Origin: Pseudomonas koreensis
Lineage (GTDB): Bacteria > Pseudomonadota > Gammaproteobacteria > Pseudomonadales > Pseudomonadaceae
NCBI RefSeq assembly: GCF_025447595.1
Contig: NZ_JAOEJU010000001.1
Location: forward strand, 248,001-312,000
Direction of reading: 5' to 3'
DNA length: 64,000 nt
In this document: positions 8,276 through 17,929 of the stretch, in pieces
Numbering within the stretch: the first letter of the stretch is position 1
Layout: every line of letters starts with the position of its first letter
Notes under the pieces: model-generated
What the model was told of the DNA's origin: nothing
Database searches by the model: none
What the model saw: only the letters and a program-made list of their open reading frames with translations
Position numbers and translations under genes: made by a program

Positions 8276-9604
8276 ATGAACAACGTTGCTGTTTCAATCG
8301 AGGATGTACCGCTCAATGGTTTTCATCGTCTGCTGACGATCCGTTCGGCCGGTGGCTCCTTTGTCGACGGGTATGTTCTGAGCATCATCGGTGTGGCGCT
8401 GGTGCACATGTCGAAGTCCCTGGCACTGAACGATTTCTGGGAAGGCATGATTGCCGCCTCGGCGCTGATCGGCATTTTCTTCGGCGGTTTTCTCGGCGGC
8501 TGGCTGACCGATGTACTGGGTCGCAAGCGCCTGTTGTTTGTCGGGCCGACGTTGTTCATCGTGGCATCGCTGTCTCAACTCTGGGTGGAGTCAGCCGTCG
8601 CGCTGTTTTTCCTCCGGTTGTTACTGGGAGTGGCCGTCGGAATCGAATACCCGGTGGCGACTTCGCTGCTGGTCGAGTTCATGCCGCGCAAATATCGCGG
8701 CCCGCGTCTGGCGACGCTGACGATCATGTGGTTCGCCGGGGCGGCGATGGCGTATGTGGTCGGCGAGACAATGTTCAAACTATGGGGCTCCGATGCCTGG
8801 CGGCTGGTGCTGGCCAGCGCGGCGATCATCGGCGCCATGCTGTTTCTGGTGCGCATCGGCACCCCCGAGTCGCCACGCTGGCTGTTGAGCAAGGGTCGCG
8901 CCGCCGACGCCGAAGCGATCATCAAACAGGTCTATGGCAACGACTTTTCCCTGGTCAATCTTCCTGAACATCGCATGGGAGAGAAGCTGACGATCTTCAA
9001 CCTGCTGCACTCCGGCTATGGCAAACGCATGCTGTTTGTCGTGGTGTTCTGGACCTGTTCGGTGGTGCCGCTGTTTGCCGTGTATGCCTTCGCACCGAAA
9101 GTGCTGGCCGCGCTGAATCTGCAGGGCGACTGGTCATCTCTGGGATCGGTGGCGATTACCTTGTTCTTTGTCATCGGTTGCGTGATTTCGACCCGAATCA
9201 TCAACCGTGTCGGCCGACGCAATCTGCTGATCTACAGCTTTCTCTGCTCCGGCCTTGCGCTGCTCGGGCTGGCCGTCGGACACGCCGGGCCGAATGCGCT
9301 GGTGCTGGCTTTCTTTGCGATTTACGCCTTGTTCATCGGCGGCGCCCAAGTGCTGACGCTGGTGTATCCCAATGAACTGTTCCCAACAGAAATCCGCGCC
9401 TTCGCGGTCGGCGTAGGCACTTCGCTTTCGCGCATCGGCGCCGCAGCGGGGACTTATCTGGTGCCGATTTCCCTGAGCACCCTGGGCATCGCCCAGACCA
9501 TGTACATCGCTGCCGGCGTCACGCTGGTCGGTCTGCTGCTGTCCTGGGTACTCGCCCCGGAAACCCGCTCGCTCAATCTGCAACAGGCGGCATCCCTGAA
9601 CTGA
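8276..9604 (+). CDS. MFS transporter (sugar/aromatic acid symporter type)
   Basis: A 442-residue, 12-helix major facilitator protein. The loop 2-3 signature GGWLTDVLGRKRLLFVGP and its second-half counterpart STRIINRVGRRNLLIYSF are both present. PESPRWLLSKGRAADAE is the mid-protein motif of the sugar-porter and metabolite/H+ symporter groups. It is 63 bp downstream of the oxidase gene and 69 bp upstream of the DapA-like gene. It would be a second uptake or efflux route for a compound of the same pathway, but its substrate cannot be told. Confidence 0.88.
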   Translation: MNNVAVSIEDVPLNGFHRLLTIRSAGGSFVDGYVLSIIGVALVHMSKSLALNDFWEGMIAASALIGIFFGGFLGGWLTDVLGRKRLLFVGPTLFIVASLSQLWVESAVALFFLRLLLGVAVGIEYPVATSLLVEFMPRKYRGPRLATLTIMWFAGAAMAYVVGETMFKLWGSDAWRLVLASAAIIGAMLFLVRIGTPESPRWLLSKGRAADAEAIIKQVYGNDFSLVNLPEHRMGEKLTIFNLLHSGYGKRMLFVVVFWTCSVVPLFAVYAFAPKVLAALNLQGDWSSLGSVAITLFFVIGCVISTRIINRVGRRNLLIYSFLCSGLALLGLAVGHAGPNALVLAFFAIYALFIGGAQVLTLVYPNELFPTEIRAFAVGVGTSLSRIGAAAGTYLVPISLSTLGIAQTMYIAAGVTLVGLLLSWVLAPETRSLNLQQAASLN

Positions 9605-9609
9605 ACCCT

Positions 9610-9635
9610 GCCGGCGCTTGGGCTCAGGCGCCGGC
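9610..9635 (+). terminator. Intercistronic hairpin, terminator-like without U-tract
   Basis: GCCGGCGC and its complement GCGCCGGC flank a 10-nt loop just after the MFS stop codon. There is no run of T after the stem, so it may be a processing or stabilising hairpin within the operon rather than a true terminator. Confidence 0.35.
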
Positions 9636-9673
9636 CTTACGAATCGTACGTTGCAAACACTGGAGAAAACGCT

Positions 9674-10576
9674 ATGAACTTTGACGGCATCTTTACCCCT
9701 GCCATTACGCCTTTGTCCGCCGATGGCCAGATCGACTATTCGGCGTTTGCCGAAGTGGTCGAGTACCTGATCGAGTCGCGGGTTCACGGCATCGTCATCG
9801 GTGGTTCGACCGGCGAGTACTACGCCCACACCACCGCCGAGCGGCTGAAAGTGGCCGAGCGCGCCAAGGAAGTGATTAACGGCCGCATCCCGCTGGTGAT
9901 CGGCACGGGCGGGATTCGCACCGAAGATGCGGTGGCCTTCGCCGAGCACGCCAAGTCGATCGAAGCCGACGCCATTCTGGTGGGCTCGCCGCCGTATGCC
10001 TTGCCGACGCAAAAGGAAATCGCCGCCCACGTGCTGGCCGTGGACAAGGCCGCCGGCCTGCCGATCATGCTCTACAACTACCCGGCGCGGATGGGCGTAG
10101 CGATGGGCCCGGAGTTCTTCGAGGCGATTGCCGGCTGCAAGAACATCGTCGCGATCAAGGAAAGCTCCGGCGACACCGCTCAACTGCATCGCCTGGCGCA
10201 TTCGCATCCTTCGATCCAGCTGTCCTGCGGCTGGGACGACATGGCCCTGGAGTTCTTCGCCTGGGGCGCGCGCAGCTGGGTCTGCGCCGGTTCGAACTTC
10301 ATTCCGGCCGAGCACATTGCGCTGTACGAGGCCTGCGTTCTGGAGAAGAACTTCGACAAGGGCCGGCGGATCATGTCGGCGCTGTTGCCGCTGATGGACG
10401 TGCTGGAAAGCGGCAAGTTCGTGCAGTCGATCAAGCACGGCAGCGAACTGGTCGGCCTGCGGGCCGGCGGCGTGCGCAAGCCGATGCAAGCGCTGGAGGC
10501 GTCTGAAAAGGAAGTGCTGGAAAGCGTGATCAAAACCCTCAAGCAGAATGTGGCGCGCATCGTCGCGGAGGTTTGA
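9674..10576 (+). CDS. DapA/NAL-family lyase or dehydratase (dihydrodipicolinate synthase family)
   Basis: A 300-residue TIM-barrel class I aldolase. GGSTGE is at 43-48, the catalytic tyrosine is Tyr134 (LYNYPAR) and the Schiff-base lysine is Lys162 (VAIKESSGD), all at standard family positions. Residues specific to true DapA are not convincing, and lysine biosynthesis genes are absent. A catabolic relative is more likely, for example a keto-acid aldolase or a deaminase like the hydroxyproline-pathway enzyme. The next gene, an aldehyde dehydrogenase, starts 1 bp after its stop, so the two are surely cotranscribed and probably catalyse consecutive steps. Confidence 0.88.
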   Translation: MNFDGIFTPAITPLSADGQIDYSAFAEVVEYLIESRVHGIVIGGSTGEYYAHTTAERLKVAERAKEVINGRIPLVIGTGGIRTEDAVAFAEHAKSIEADAILVGSPPYALPTQKEIAAHVLAVDKAAGLPIMLYNYPARMGVAMGPEFFEAIAGCKNIVAIKESSGDTAQLHRLAHSHPSIQLSCGWDDMALEFFAWGARSWVCAGSNFIPAEHIALYEACVLEKNFDKGRRIMSALLPLMDVLESGKFVQSIKHGSELVGLRAGGVRKPMQALEASEKEVLESVIKTLKQNVARIVAEV

Positions 10577-10577
10577 A

Positions 10578-12068
10578 ATGGCCGATCTTCTGAGTCAAGT
10601 GCAGTACCGTGAGCTGGCCGCGAAGCTTGAGTTTCGCAATCAGGCGTTCATCAGCGGCGAGTTTCGCAGCGCGCTGTCCGGCAAGACGTTCACCACGACC
10701 AACCCGGCGACTGAAGCGGTGTTGACCGAGATTACCGCTTGCGGTGCCCAGGACGTGGACGTCGCGGTCGCAGCCGCGAAGGCTGCGTTCGAAGATGGAC
10801 GCTGGCAGGGGCTTGCACCGTCGGCGCGCAAATCGGTGTTGCTGCGGTTCGCCCAATTGCTGGACGACCACTCCCATGAACTGGCGGTTCTGGAAAGCCT
10901 CGACAGCGGAAAACCGATCCGCGAATGCCAGAACATCGACGTGCCCGAAACGATTCATACCCTGCGCTGGCACGCCGAGCTGATCGACAAGATCTACGAC
11001 TCGACCGCACCGACCGGTAACGGCGCGGTGACCATGGTCGTGCGCGAACCGATCGGCGTGGTCGGTCTGGTGTTGCCGTGGAATTTCCCGCTGCTGATGC
11101 TCGCGTGGAAGATCGGCCCGTCGCTGGCCGCTGGCTGCTCGATTGTGGTCAAACCGGCCAAGGAAACTACCTTGAGCACCCTGCGCGTAGCCGAGCTGGC
11201 GCATCAGGCGGGAGTTCCGGCCGGTGTGTTCAACGTGGTGCCCGGCGGCGGCAAGGAGGCGGGCGAACCGCTGGGCCGTCACCCGGACGTCGCCATGGTC
11301 AGCTTCACCGGCTCGACCGACACCGGGCGGTTGTTCCTCAAGTATTCCAGCGAATCCAACCTGAAACGCATCGTGCTGGAATGCGGCGGCAAGAACCCGG
11401 CAGTGGTGATGAACGATGTCGAAGACGTCGACCTGGTCGCCCAGCACGTGGTCAACGGCGCGTTCTGGAACATGGGCGAAAACTGCTCGGCTTCATCGCG
11501 TTTGATCGTCCACGAAGACATCAAGGACAAACTGCTCGAGCGCGTACAGGTTCACCTCGGCGACTGGAAAATGGGCGATCCACTGGACCCGGAAAACCGT
11601 CTGGGCTCGATGATCAGCAAGGCGCATTTCGAGAAGGTTCGTTCGTACCTCGACCATGCCCGGGATGAGAATCTTTCGGTGCTGGCGGGGGGCAACACGG
11701 CCGACAACATCTTCGTCGAGCCCACCATCGTCGATGGCGTCAGCCGTGACAGTCGTCTGTTTCAGGAAGAAATCTTCGGCCCGGTGCTCAGCGTGACCAC
11801 GTTCACCTCGGTCGACGAAGCGATCACCCTGGCCAACGACACGGCCTATGGCCTCGCGGCGTCGGCCTATACCGGGAGCCTGCGCCATGCGCTGAAACTC
11901 TCGCGGGGAATCCGCGCCGGCATCGTCACCGTGAACTGCTTCGGCGAGGGCGACGCCTCGACGCCGTTCGGCGGCTACAAGGAGTCGGGTTTCGGTGGGC
12001 GCGACAAGTCGATCTGGGCCCATGACCAGTACACCGAGTTGAAAACCATCTGGATCGACGCGTCCTGA
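10578..12068 (+). CDS. NAD(P)-dependent aldehyde dehydrogenase (PuuC/BetB-like)
   Basis: A 496-residue aldehyde dehydrogenase. The general base is Glu268 (LECGGKN) and the catalytic nucleophile Cys303 (ENCSASSR). The cofactor segments LPWNFPLL and FTGST are complete, and length is normal for the family. It most resembles the gamma-glutamyl-aminobutyraldehyde/betaine aldehyde dehydrogenase branch. The ATG at 10578 is preceded by GGAGG and follows the DapA-like stop directly, which argues for coupled translation. It would oxidise a semialdehyde made by the lyase or by the FAD oxidase. Confidence 0.92.
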   Translation: MADLLSQVQYRELAAKLEFRNQAFISGEFRSALSGKTFTTTNPATEAVLTEITACGAQDVDVAVAAAKAAFEDGRWQGLAPSARKSVLLRFAQLLDDHSHELAVLESLDSGKPIRECQNIDVPETIHTLRWHAELIDKIYDSTAPTGNGAVTMVVREPIGVVGLVLPWNFPLLMLAWKIGPSLAAGCSIVVKPAKETTLSTLRVAELAHQAGVPAGVFNVVPGGGKEAGEPLGRHPDVAMVSFTGSTDTGRLFLKYSSESNLKRIVLECGGKNPAVVMNDVEDVDLVAQHVVNGAFWNMGENCSASSRLIVHEDIKDKLLERVQVHLGDWKMGDPLDPENRLGSMISKAHFEKVRSYLDHARDENLSVLAGGNTADNIFVEPTIVDGVSRDSRLFQEEIFGPVLSVTTFTSVDEAITLANDTAYGLAASAYTGSLRHALKLSRGIRAGIVTVNCFGEGDASTPFGGYKESGFGGRDKSIWAHDQYTELKTIWIDAS

Positions 12069-12094
12069 TTCATCGCGGTTTTTCGCAGGTCTTT

Positions 12095-12132
12095 TTCGCC
12101 CCGATCGGTACGCGCGTACCGGTTGGGGCGAA
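12095..12132. terminator. 38-bp near-perfect hairpin after the aldehyde dehydrogenase gene
   Basis: A 19-bp stem (TTCGCCCC at the outer left end, GGGGCGAA at the outer right) pairs completely if two G-U wobbles are allowed. It lies 26 bp after the aldehyde dehydrogenase stop and 55 bp before the AraC gene. It is most likely a terminator that ends the catabolic operon. Because it is nearly palindromic DNA it could instead be an operator for the AraC gene. Confidence 0.5.
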
Positions 12133-12187
12133 TTGCGTTCATTCCCGAGTATTTTGCCGCCCCGGCGGTTAGCATGGCGCTACAACA

Positions 12188-13222
12188 ATGAAACCGATGG
12201 ACCACACCTTGATCGAACGACGCCAATTCAGCGGTGGCATGAAGGGCAAGAACCTTCGCTACCTGAACGAGCCCGCCAGCGGGCCGGGACGCATGACCCG
12301 CACCGGGTTCGTGTTGCTGGAGCATTTTTCCCTGCCGGCCTTCACCCAGGCGCTGGACACCCTTGTCACCGCCAATCTGCTGCGCCCCGGTCTGTTTTCC
12401 ACGCGCACTTTCGGGCTGAGCGACGGCGAAGTGATCAGCGATCTGGGGCTGGTGATCCGCCCGGACTCGCGTCTGGAAACCAGCGTGTTGCAGGAACTGG
12501 ATCTGCTGGTGATCTGCGGCGGTTACCGCACGGAATTGAAAGCGAGCGACGAGTTCATCAACCTGCTAAAAATGGCCGCCGAGGCCGGCGTAATACTGGC
12601 CGGGTTATGGAATGGCGCATGGTTCCTGGGCCGGGCAGGGGTGCTGGAAGGCTACCGCTGTGCGATTCACCCGGAGCATCGACCGGCGCTGGCGGAGATT
12701 TCCAAGGCGACCCAGGTCAGCAGCGAACCTTACGTAATCGACCGCGACCGGTTGACCGCGTCCAGTCCGTCAGGCGCGTTCCACATGGCGCTGGACTGGA
12801 TCAAGGGCCTGCACGACAAGGCGCTGGTCGAAGGCATCGAAGACATTCTGGCGTTCGAGGAATCGCGTTACCGGCGGATCAAACCGACCGAGAACATCTG
12901 CGTCAGTGCGCCGTTGCGTGAAGTGGTGAAGCTGATGGACGCCAATCTGGAGGAACCGCTGGAACTGGAGCAACTGGCGGTGTATGCCGGGCGCTCCCGG
13001 CGTCAGTTGGAGCGGTTGTTCAAGGAACAACTGGGCACCACGCCGCAGCGTTATTACATGGAGCTGCGCATCACCGAAGCCCGGCGCCTGTTGCAACACA
13101 CCGAGCTGTCCCAGGTGGACGTGCTGGTGGCCTGCGGATTCGTGTCGCCGAGTCATTTCAGCAAGTGCTACAGCGCTTACTTCGGTTATCGCCCGTCCAA
13201 GGAAAAACGGCTCGTCAAATGA
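12188..13222 (+). CDS. GlxA-type AraC family transcriptional regulator
   Basis: A 344-residue regulator with an N-terminal DJ-1/PfpI-like domain and C-terminal tandem helix-turn-helix (LEQLAVYAGRSRRQLERLF ... VLVACGFVSPSHFSKCY). It is the second GlxA-type AraC protein of this cluster and resembles the one at 5720 in layout. It follows the 38-bp hairpin, so it is probably transcribed separately. In-frame methionines at codons 1, 4 and 21 leave the exact start uncertain, and none has a strong ribosome site. A weak GGCGCC hairpin lies just after the stop. Confidence 0.87.
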   Translation: MKPMDHTLIERRQFSGGMKGKNLRYLNEPASGPGRMTRTGFVLLEHFSLPAFTQALDTLVTANLLRPGLFSTRTFGLSDGEVISDLGLVIRPDSRLETSVLQELDLLVICGGYRTELKASDEFINLLKMAAEAGVILAGLWNGAWFLGRAGVLEGYRCAIHPEHRPALAEISKATQVSSEPYVIDRDRLTASSPSGAFHMALDWIKGLHDKALVEGIEDILAFEESRYRRIKPTENICVSAPLREVVKLMDANLEEPLELEQLAVYAGRSRRQLERLFKEQLGTTPQRYYMELRITEARRLLQHTELSQVDVLVACGFVSPSHFSKCYSAYFGYRPSKEKRLVK

Positions 13223-13346
13223 TAAGAACAAGGCGCCTGTCGTGGGCGCCCGAAGTCGCAGCGCACACGCTGCCGGAGCTCCAACCGATACAGCTCAGAG
13301 ACCGGCTCACCGCTGCGTGGGCGGTAAGCCGGCCATGTTGCCCGGT

Positions 13347-14366
13347 TCAACGCTTGAGCAGATCCAGCGCGACGTCGACGATCATGTCTTCCTGGCCACC
13401 GACCATGCGACGCCTGCCCAGTTCGACCAGTATGTCCAGTGTCTTGAGACCGTACTTGGCGGCGGCAATTTCGGCATGCCGCAAGAAGCTTGAGTAGACG
13501 CCCGCGTAACCCAGTGCCAGGGTTTCACGGTCCACCCGCACCGGCCGATCCTGCAACGGGCGAACGATGTCATCGGCGGCGTCGAGCAGTGTGTAGAGGT
13601 CGGTGCCGTGGTTCCAGCCGAGACGTTCGGCGGCGGCAATAAAAACCTCCAGCGGCGCGTTGCCGGCACCAGCCCCCATTCCGGCCAGACTTGCATCGAT
13701 CCGGTCGCAGCCTTCCTCGACGGCGGTGATCGAGTTGGCGACGCCCAGCGACAGGTTGTGGTGGGCGTGCATGCCGGTTTCGGTTTCCGGTTTCAGAACG
13801 GCTTTGAAAGCCCGGAAGCGATCGCGAACGTCCTGCATGTTCATCGCGCCACCGGAGTCGGCCATGTACACGCAGGTCGCGCCATAGCTTTCCATCAGCC
13901 GGGCCTGAGCCGCCAGATGCTCAGGGGCGATCATGTGGCTCATCATCAGGAAACCGACGGTGTCCATGCCCAGTTCGCGAGCGTATTCGATGTGCTGTTT
14001 CGAAACGTCGGCCTCGGTACAGTGCGTGGCGATGCGCACCACCCGTGCGCCGGCGTCATAGGCGGCCTTGAGGTCGTGCACCGTGCCGATACCCGGCAGC
14101 AGCAAGGTGGTGATTTTGGCGTGCTCGAGTACATCGGCCGCCGCTTCGATCCATTCCAGATCGGTATGGGCGGCAAAGCCATAGTTGAAGCTCGAACCCT
14201 GCAGGCCGTCGCCGTGAGCGATTTCGATCGAATCGACTCTGGCCTTGTCCAGTGCGCGCGCAATGTCTTGCACATTCTGCAGTGAGTACTGATGCCGGAT
14301 GGCATGGCTGCCGTCGCGCAGGGTCACGTCGGAGATGTAGATTTTCTTGCCGGGAGTGAATGTCAT
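13347..14366 (-). CDS. dmpG: 4-hydroxy-2-oxovalerate aldolase
   Basis: A 339-residue DmpG/MhpE/BphI-type aldolase. It splits 4-hydroxy-2-oxoacids into pyruvate and an aldehyde, the last-but-one step of meta-cleavage pathways. The metal-site segment DVTLRDG is at 13-19 with Asp18, and the metal histidines His200 and His202 lie in GMHAHHNLS. It is the last gene of the minus-strand catabolic operon and starts 10 bp after the acylating acetaldehyde dehydrogenase gene. The two proteins form a channelling complex in all studied homologues. Confidence 0.95.
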   Translation of the reverse strand: MTFTPGKKIYISDVTLRDGSHAIRHQYSLQNVQDIARALDKARVDSIEIAHGDGLQGSSFNYGFAAHTDLEWIEAAADVLEHAKITTLLLPGIGTVHDLKAAYDAGARVVRIATHCTEADVSKQHIEYARELGMDTVGFLMMSHMIAPEHLAAQARLMESYGATCVYMADSGGAMNMQDVRDRFRAFKAVLKPETETGMHAHHNLSLGVANSITAVEEGCDRIDASLAGMGAGAGNAPLEVFIAAAERLGWNHGTDLYTLLDAADDIVRPLQDRPVRVDRETLALGYAGVYSSFLRHAEIAAAKYGLKTLDILVELGRRRMVGGQEDMIVDVALDLLKR

Positions 14367-14376
14367 GTCGGGCCCC

Positions 14377-15318
14377 TCAGGCGTTGAGCATCGACTGCGC
14401 CATACGCTCGGCGGTGGCCAAGGCAGCGGAGGTCATGATATCGAGATTGCCGGCGTAGGCCGGCAGGTAATGGGCGGCGCCTTCGACTTCGAGGAATACC
14501 GAGGTTTTGAGGCCACTGAAGCGTCCCAGCCCCGGAATGTTCAAGGGTGCCGATTCGGCAATGATGTCAAACTGAACCTTCTGTTTCAGACGATAGCCCG
14601 GCACATAGGCCTGGACTGCCGTCACCATCTCCTCGACGGAAGCCTCTATCTGCGCCTGATCGGCGGCTTCGGACAAGACAAATACCGTGTCACGCATCAT
14701 CAGTGGTGGTTCGGCGGGGTTCATGATGATGATCGCCTTGCCTCTGGAAGCCCCACCCACCATTTCGATAGCCCTGGAGGTGGTTTCCGTGAACTCGTCG
14801 ATGTTGGCGCGGGTGCCGGGGCCGGCGGATTTGCTGGCGATCGAAGCGACGATTTCGGCGTAGTGAACCCGGGCAACACGCGATACGGCGGCGACCACTG
14901 GAATGGTCGCCTGACCACCACAGGTGACCATGTTGACGTTGAGTCGATCCAGATTTTGCTCCAGGTTGACCACTGGAATGCAGTAAGGGCCGATAGCCGC
15001 CGGAGTGAGGTCGATCAGGCGGATACCGGGCTTGATCGAGCGCAGGAGCTTTTCGTTCTCCAGATGGGCGCTCGCCGAGGTGGCATCGAAGACGAAGTCG
15101 ATGTCCTTGAACGCGTTCAGGCGGGTCAGGCCTTCAACGCCCTCGTGGGTGGTTGCGACGCCCATGCGTTCGGCACGGGCGAGACCGTCGGATGCAGGGT
15201 CGATCCCGACCATCATCGCCATTTCCAGGTGTCTGGCGTTGCGCAGAATCTTGATCATCAGGTCGGTGCCGATGTTGCCGGAGCCGATGATGGCGACCTT
15301 GAGTTTGGTTTGACTCAT
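14377..15318 (-). CDS. mhpF: Acetaldehyde dehydrogenase (acetylating)
   Basis: A 313-residue DmpF/MhpF-type enzyme that turns the aldehyde from the aldolase into acyl-CoA with NAD and CoA. The N-terminal Rossmann motif is [10 protein letters not shown] (11-20), and the catalytic cysteine is Cys133 in VTCGGQAT. Length is normal. It lies between the hydratase and the aldolase genes in the usual meta-pathway order (D-F-E). With both neighbours it yields pyruvate and acetyl-CoA as end products. Confidence 0.95.
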   Translation of the reverse strand: MSQTKLKVAIIGSGNIGTDLMIKILRNARHLEMAMMVGIDPASDGLARAERMGVATTHEGVEGLTRLNAFKDIDFVFDATSASAHLENEKLLRSIKPGIRLIDLTPAAIGPYCIPVVNLEQNLDRLNVNMVTCGGQATIPVVAAVSRVARVHYAEIVASIASKSAGPGTRANIDEFTETTSRAIEMVGGASRGKAIIIMNPAEPPLMMRDTVFVLSEAADQAQIEASVEEMVTAVQAYVPGYRLKQKVQFDIIAESAPLNIPGLGRFSGLKTSVFLEVEGAAHYLPAYAGNLDIMTSAALATAERMAQSMLNA

Positions 15319-15376
15319 GGGAGCAATCTCTCAAATTGGCCAAGCCACGACAGCCTGGCGCAGAAGGACGGGCAGG

Positions 15377-16168
15377 TCAGATGAAGCGGCAACGGAGCTG
15401 GCCAAGTCGGGTCAGATGCAAGTGCAGGCTGTCTCCGGCCACGACCGGCGTCATCGGCCCCAGGGCGCCAGAAAGCAGCACGTCGCCGGCCTGCAAGGGA
15501 CGGCCCATCCGGGCCATGGTGCGAGCCAGCCACAGGCAGGCGTCCACCGGATTGCCGAGGCACGCGGCACCGACACCGATCGAGGCCGTGGCGGCATTCT
15601 TTTCCAGCAGCATGCCTTCCAGCCGAAGGTCCAGCGAGGCGAGTGGAGTCGGCTGTTTACCCAGCACATACAGCCCTGATGAAGCGTTGTCCGCCACCGT
15701 GTCCACCAGCGATATGTTCCAGTTCTCGATGGCCGAATCGACGATTTCCAGCGCAGGCACCACGTACTCCACCGCCCGCAGCAGTTCCGCGAGGGTCGTA
15801 TCTTCATATGGAAGATCGCGGCCCAGAACGAACGCAATCTCGCCTTCGGCCTTGGGCTGGATCAACTGACTGACCTGGATTTCACCGCCATCGGCGATTT
15901 CCATATCCGCGAACAGCATGCCGAAATCCGGTTGATCGACGCCCAGTTGCTGTTGCACGGCAGCCGAAGTCAGTCCGATTTTACGGCCGACCAGACGCCG
16001 CCCCTGGGCCAGGGCCAGTTGAGTGTTGATCTCCTGTACGGCATAGGCGCCGGTCAACGAATCGATACCGAAAGTGGACGAGATCCGCGCACAGGGTTCG
16101 CGTTGCTCCCGTGCTCTGGCCAAAGCTGCGGCGGCGTCTTGCAGAGGTTTCAAAGGGAACTGGCTCAT
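15377..16168 (-). CDS. mhpD: 2-keto-4-pentenoate hydratase
   Basis: A 263-residue hydratase of the MhpD/DmpE/BphH family, which adds water to 2-hydroxypentadienoate. Family segments include GRKIGLTSAAVQQQLGVDQPDFG and the acidic metal-site stretch EGEIAFVLGRDL. Its start codon overlaps the stop of the hydroxylase gene (ATGA, 16165-16168), so translation is coupled. A gap of 58 bp separates it from the next gene, mhpF. Confidence 0.93.
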   Translation of the reverse strand: MSQFPLKPLQDAAAALARAREQREPCARISSTFGIDSLTGAYAVQEINTQLALAQGRRLVGRKIGLTSAAVQQQLGVDQPDFGMLFADMEIADGGEIQVSQLIQPKAEGEIAFVLGRDLPYEDTTLAELLRAVEYVVPALEIVDSAIENWNISLVDTVADNASSGLYVLGKQPTPLASLDLRLEGMLLEKNAATASIGVGAACLGNPVDACLWLARTMARMGRPLQAGDVLLSGALGPMTPVVAGDSLHLHLTRLGQLRCRFI

Positions 16169-17916
16169 GCGATTTTCCTCAGCAGTCGAGGCTCGTCTGC
16201 GACGACTTCAGCACCGGGGCTCCATTGCAGCTGGAACTTGAGTTCGTTGATCGCCCGATCCAGATCAGAAGCCTCGACCATGGCGAAGGTGAATTTGTCC
16301 GGGCGCACCACGGCGACGGCTCCACTGGAGAACCCCGAGCGCTTGAACCAGGCGACCATCTCACCCTGCACATCTTCCAGTTCGACCAACTCTTGGGTAT
16401 TGGAACGATCGGTATTGGCGCCCTGTGGACGGGTGCCGAACGGGAAGAGGGTGGCGAAACGCGTGTTCTGGATATCCAGCAGTTTCCGGGAGGCCTGACT
16501 CAGGTGGGCGCGTGGATCGACCTCAAGTCCTATCAAGGCAAAACCGTCGCCCAGCAGATCATCGAGCAATACACGCTGGCCCTTGAAGGTGCGGACTTCG
16601 GGTTGCGGAATCATCCGCCCTTCAGGCGAGCGCCGGTGGCGGCGTGGCATGCCCAGATAGCTGTCAGGGGCATAGGTGGGGGCCGGTTTGAAACGGCCTT
16701 CGCGAACATAGCGGCCGAGAAATGGTGTCGCCAGGACGGTCTTGACCAGCAGGTTGCGCATCAGGCTGGAAACCGGATTGGACATCGAGACGAAGTCTTT
16801 CATCTGCACCGAAATATCAATCATCGCCTTGGCATGGTGGAAGCGTTCGCTGCCATAGGTGTCGAGCAGCCGTTCACCGGCTTGCCCCTTGATCACGGCG
16901 TCGATTTTCCAGGCCAGGTTGTAGGCGTCACGCACGCCGGAACTCATGCCCTGGCCCATGAACTGCGGCGTCATGTGGGCAGCATCGCCGGCAATTATTA
17001 CCCGACCCTTGCGCCAATCTTTCGCCACCAGGGCGTTGAAGGTGTAGACCAGCTTGCGTTTGACCTCGAACTTGTCCGGATCGACGTAACGGCTGATCAG
17101 GCTGCGCACCACGGTCGGGTCTTCCATCTGTTCGCGAGTCTGGCCGGGCATCAGCATGAATTCGAAGCGATGGAAACGACCGGGCTGAGGACAGCAGACT
17201 GTCGGGCAATCAGGGTCGCAGATGAAACTGAAATAGGGCAGATGACGCAAGGCATCCTCGCCTTCCTTCATCTCCAGGTCGACCACCAGCCAGGGTTCGG
17301 GAAAGTTCTTGCCACTCATGCCGATGCCCAAGGCCTCACGGACCGTACTGCGGCCTCCGTCAGCCCCCACCAGATAGCGCCCGCGAATGGTTTGCGGGTC
17401 GGGATCGACTTCGCAGGCCTGACGCGCATCCGTCGCATCACTGAAGCGGAAGGTGCTGGTGGCCTGATGGGTCACGGTCACCCCATGTTCATCCTGTGTG
17501 AACTGCGTGAGCTCGCGGCCACGGGCAACCCGCACATTGGGGTAACGCTCGAGCAGATCGCTCAGTGTGGTTTCCAGCCAGGGCTGGTAAAGGAAGTTGA
17601 TGATCGGCCAGCCATAGGGGCGATCGAGGCGCCAGTACTGGCCCAGGATCTTGCCATTGGCCAGCACCCACTGAGCAGGTGTATCGACTTGCATGTTGGC
17701 TGAAAGCTCGGCGGCAACGCCGGCAGCCTGCATGACGCGCATGCATTCGTCGTCCGTATAGACCGCCCGCGCGTTGCCATAAAACAGTGGCTCGCGTTCC
17801 AGCACAAGCACCGACAGACCACGCTTGCCGAGCAGATGCGCGAGCGTGGCGCCCGTCGGACCAAGCCCGGAAATAATCACATCGACGCTCGTTACCGACT
17901 CGTTTTTGTTATTCAT
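16165..17916 (-). CDS. mhpA: FAD aromatic hydroxylase, MhpA-like (3-hydroxyphenylpropionate hydroxylase family)
   Basis: A 583-residue class A flavoprotein monooxygenase, longer than single-domain hydroxylases and matching MhpA. FAD-binding SGLGPTGATLAHLLG is at 16-30, the DG motif GADGGRS at 184-190 and the GD motif IIAGDAAHMTPQFMGQGM at 308-324. A C-terminal thioredoxin-like region follows, as in this family. It would ortho-hydroxylate a phenolic ring to the catechol opened by the adjacent dioxygenase. The real substrate may be another alkyl- or acyl-phenol, since the dioxygenase in this cluster is not of the MhpB type. Confidence 0.88.
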   Translation of the reverse strand: MNNKNESVTSVDVIISGLGPTGATLAHLLGKRGLSVLVLEREPLFYGNARAVYTDDECMRVMQAAGVAAELSANMQVDTPAQWVLANGKILGQYWRLDRPYGWPIINFLYQPWLETTLSDLLERYPNVRVARGRELTQFTQDEHGVTVTHQATSTFRFSDATDARQACEVDPDPQTIRGRYLVGADGGRSTVREALGIGMSGKNFPEPWLVVDLEMKEGEDALRHLPYFSFICDPDCPTVCCPQPGRFHRFEFMLMPGQTREQMEDPTVVRSLISRYVDPDKFEVKRKLVYTFNALVAKDWRKGRVIIAGDAAHMTPQFMGQGMSSGVRDAYNLAWKIDAVIKGQAGERLLDTYGSERFHHAKAMIDISVQMKDFVSMSNPVSSLMRNLLVKTVLATPFLGRYVREGRFKPAPTYAPDSYLGMPRRHRRSPEGRMIPQPEVRTFKGQRVLLDDLLGDGFALIGLEVDPRAHLSQASRKLLDIQNTRFATLFPFGTRPQGANTDRSNTQELVELEDVQGEMVAWFKRSGFSSGAVAVVRPDKFTFAMVEASDLDRAINELKFQLQWSPGAEVVADEPRLLRKIA

Positions 17917-17929
17917 GACGATATCTCTC

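Noticed and set aside
6821..10489. Long minus-strand frames (483 and 451 codons) over the oxidase, MFS and DapA-like genes
   Set aside because: They overlap clear plus-strand genes with catalytic motifs and show low-complexity composition.
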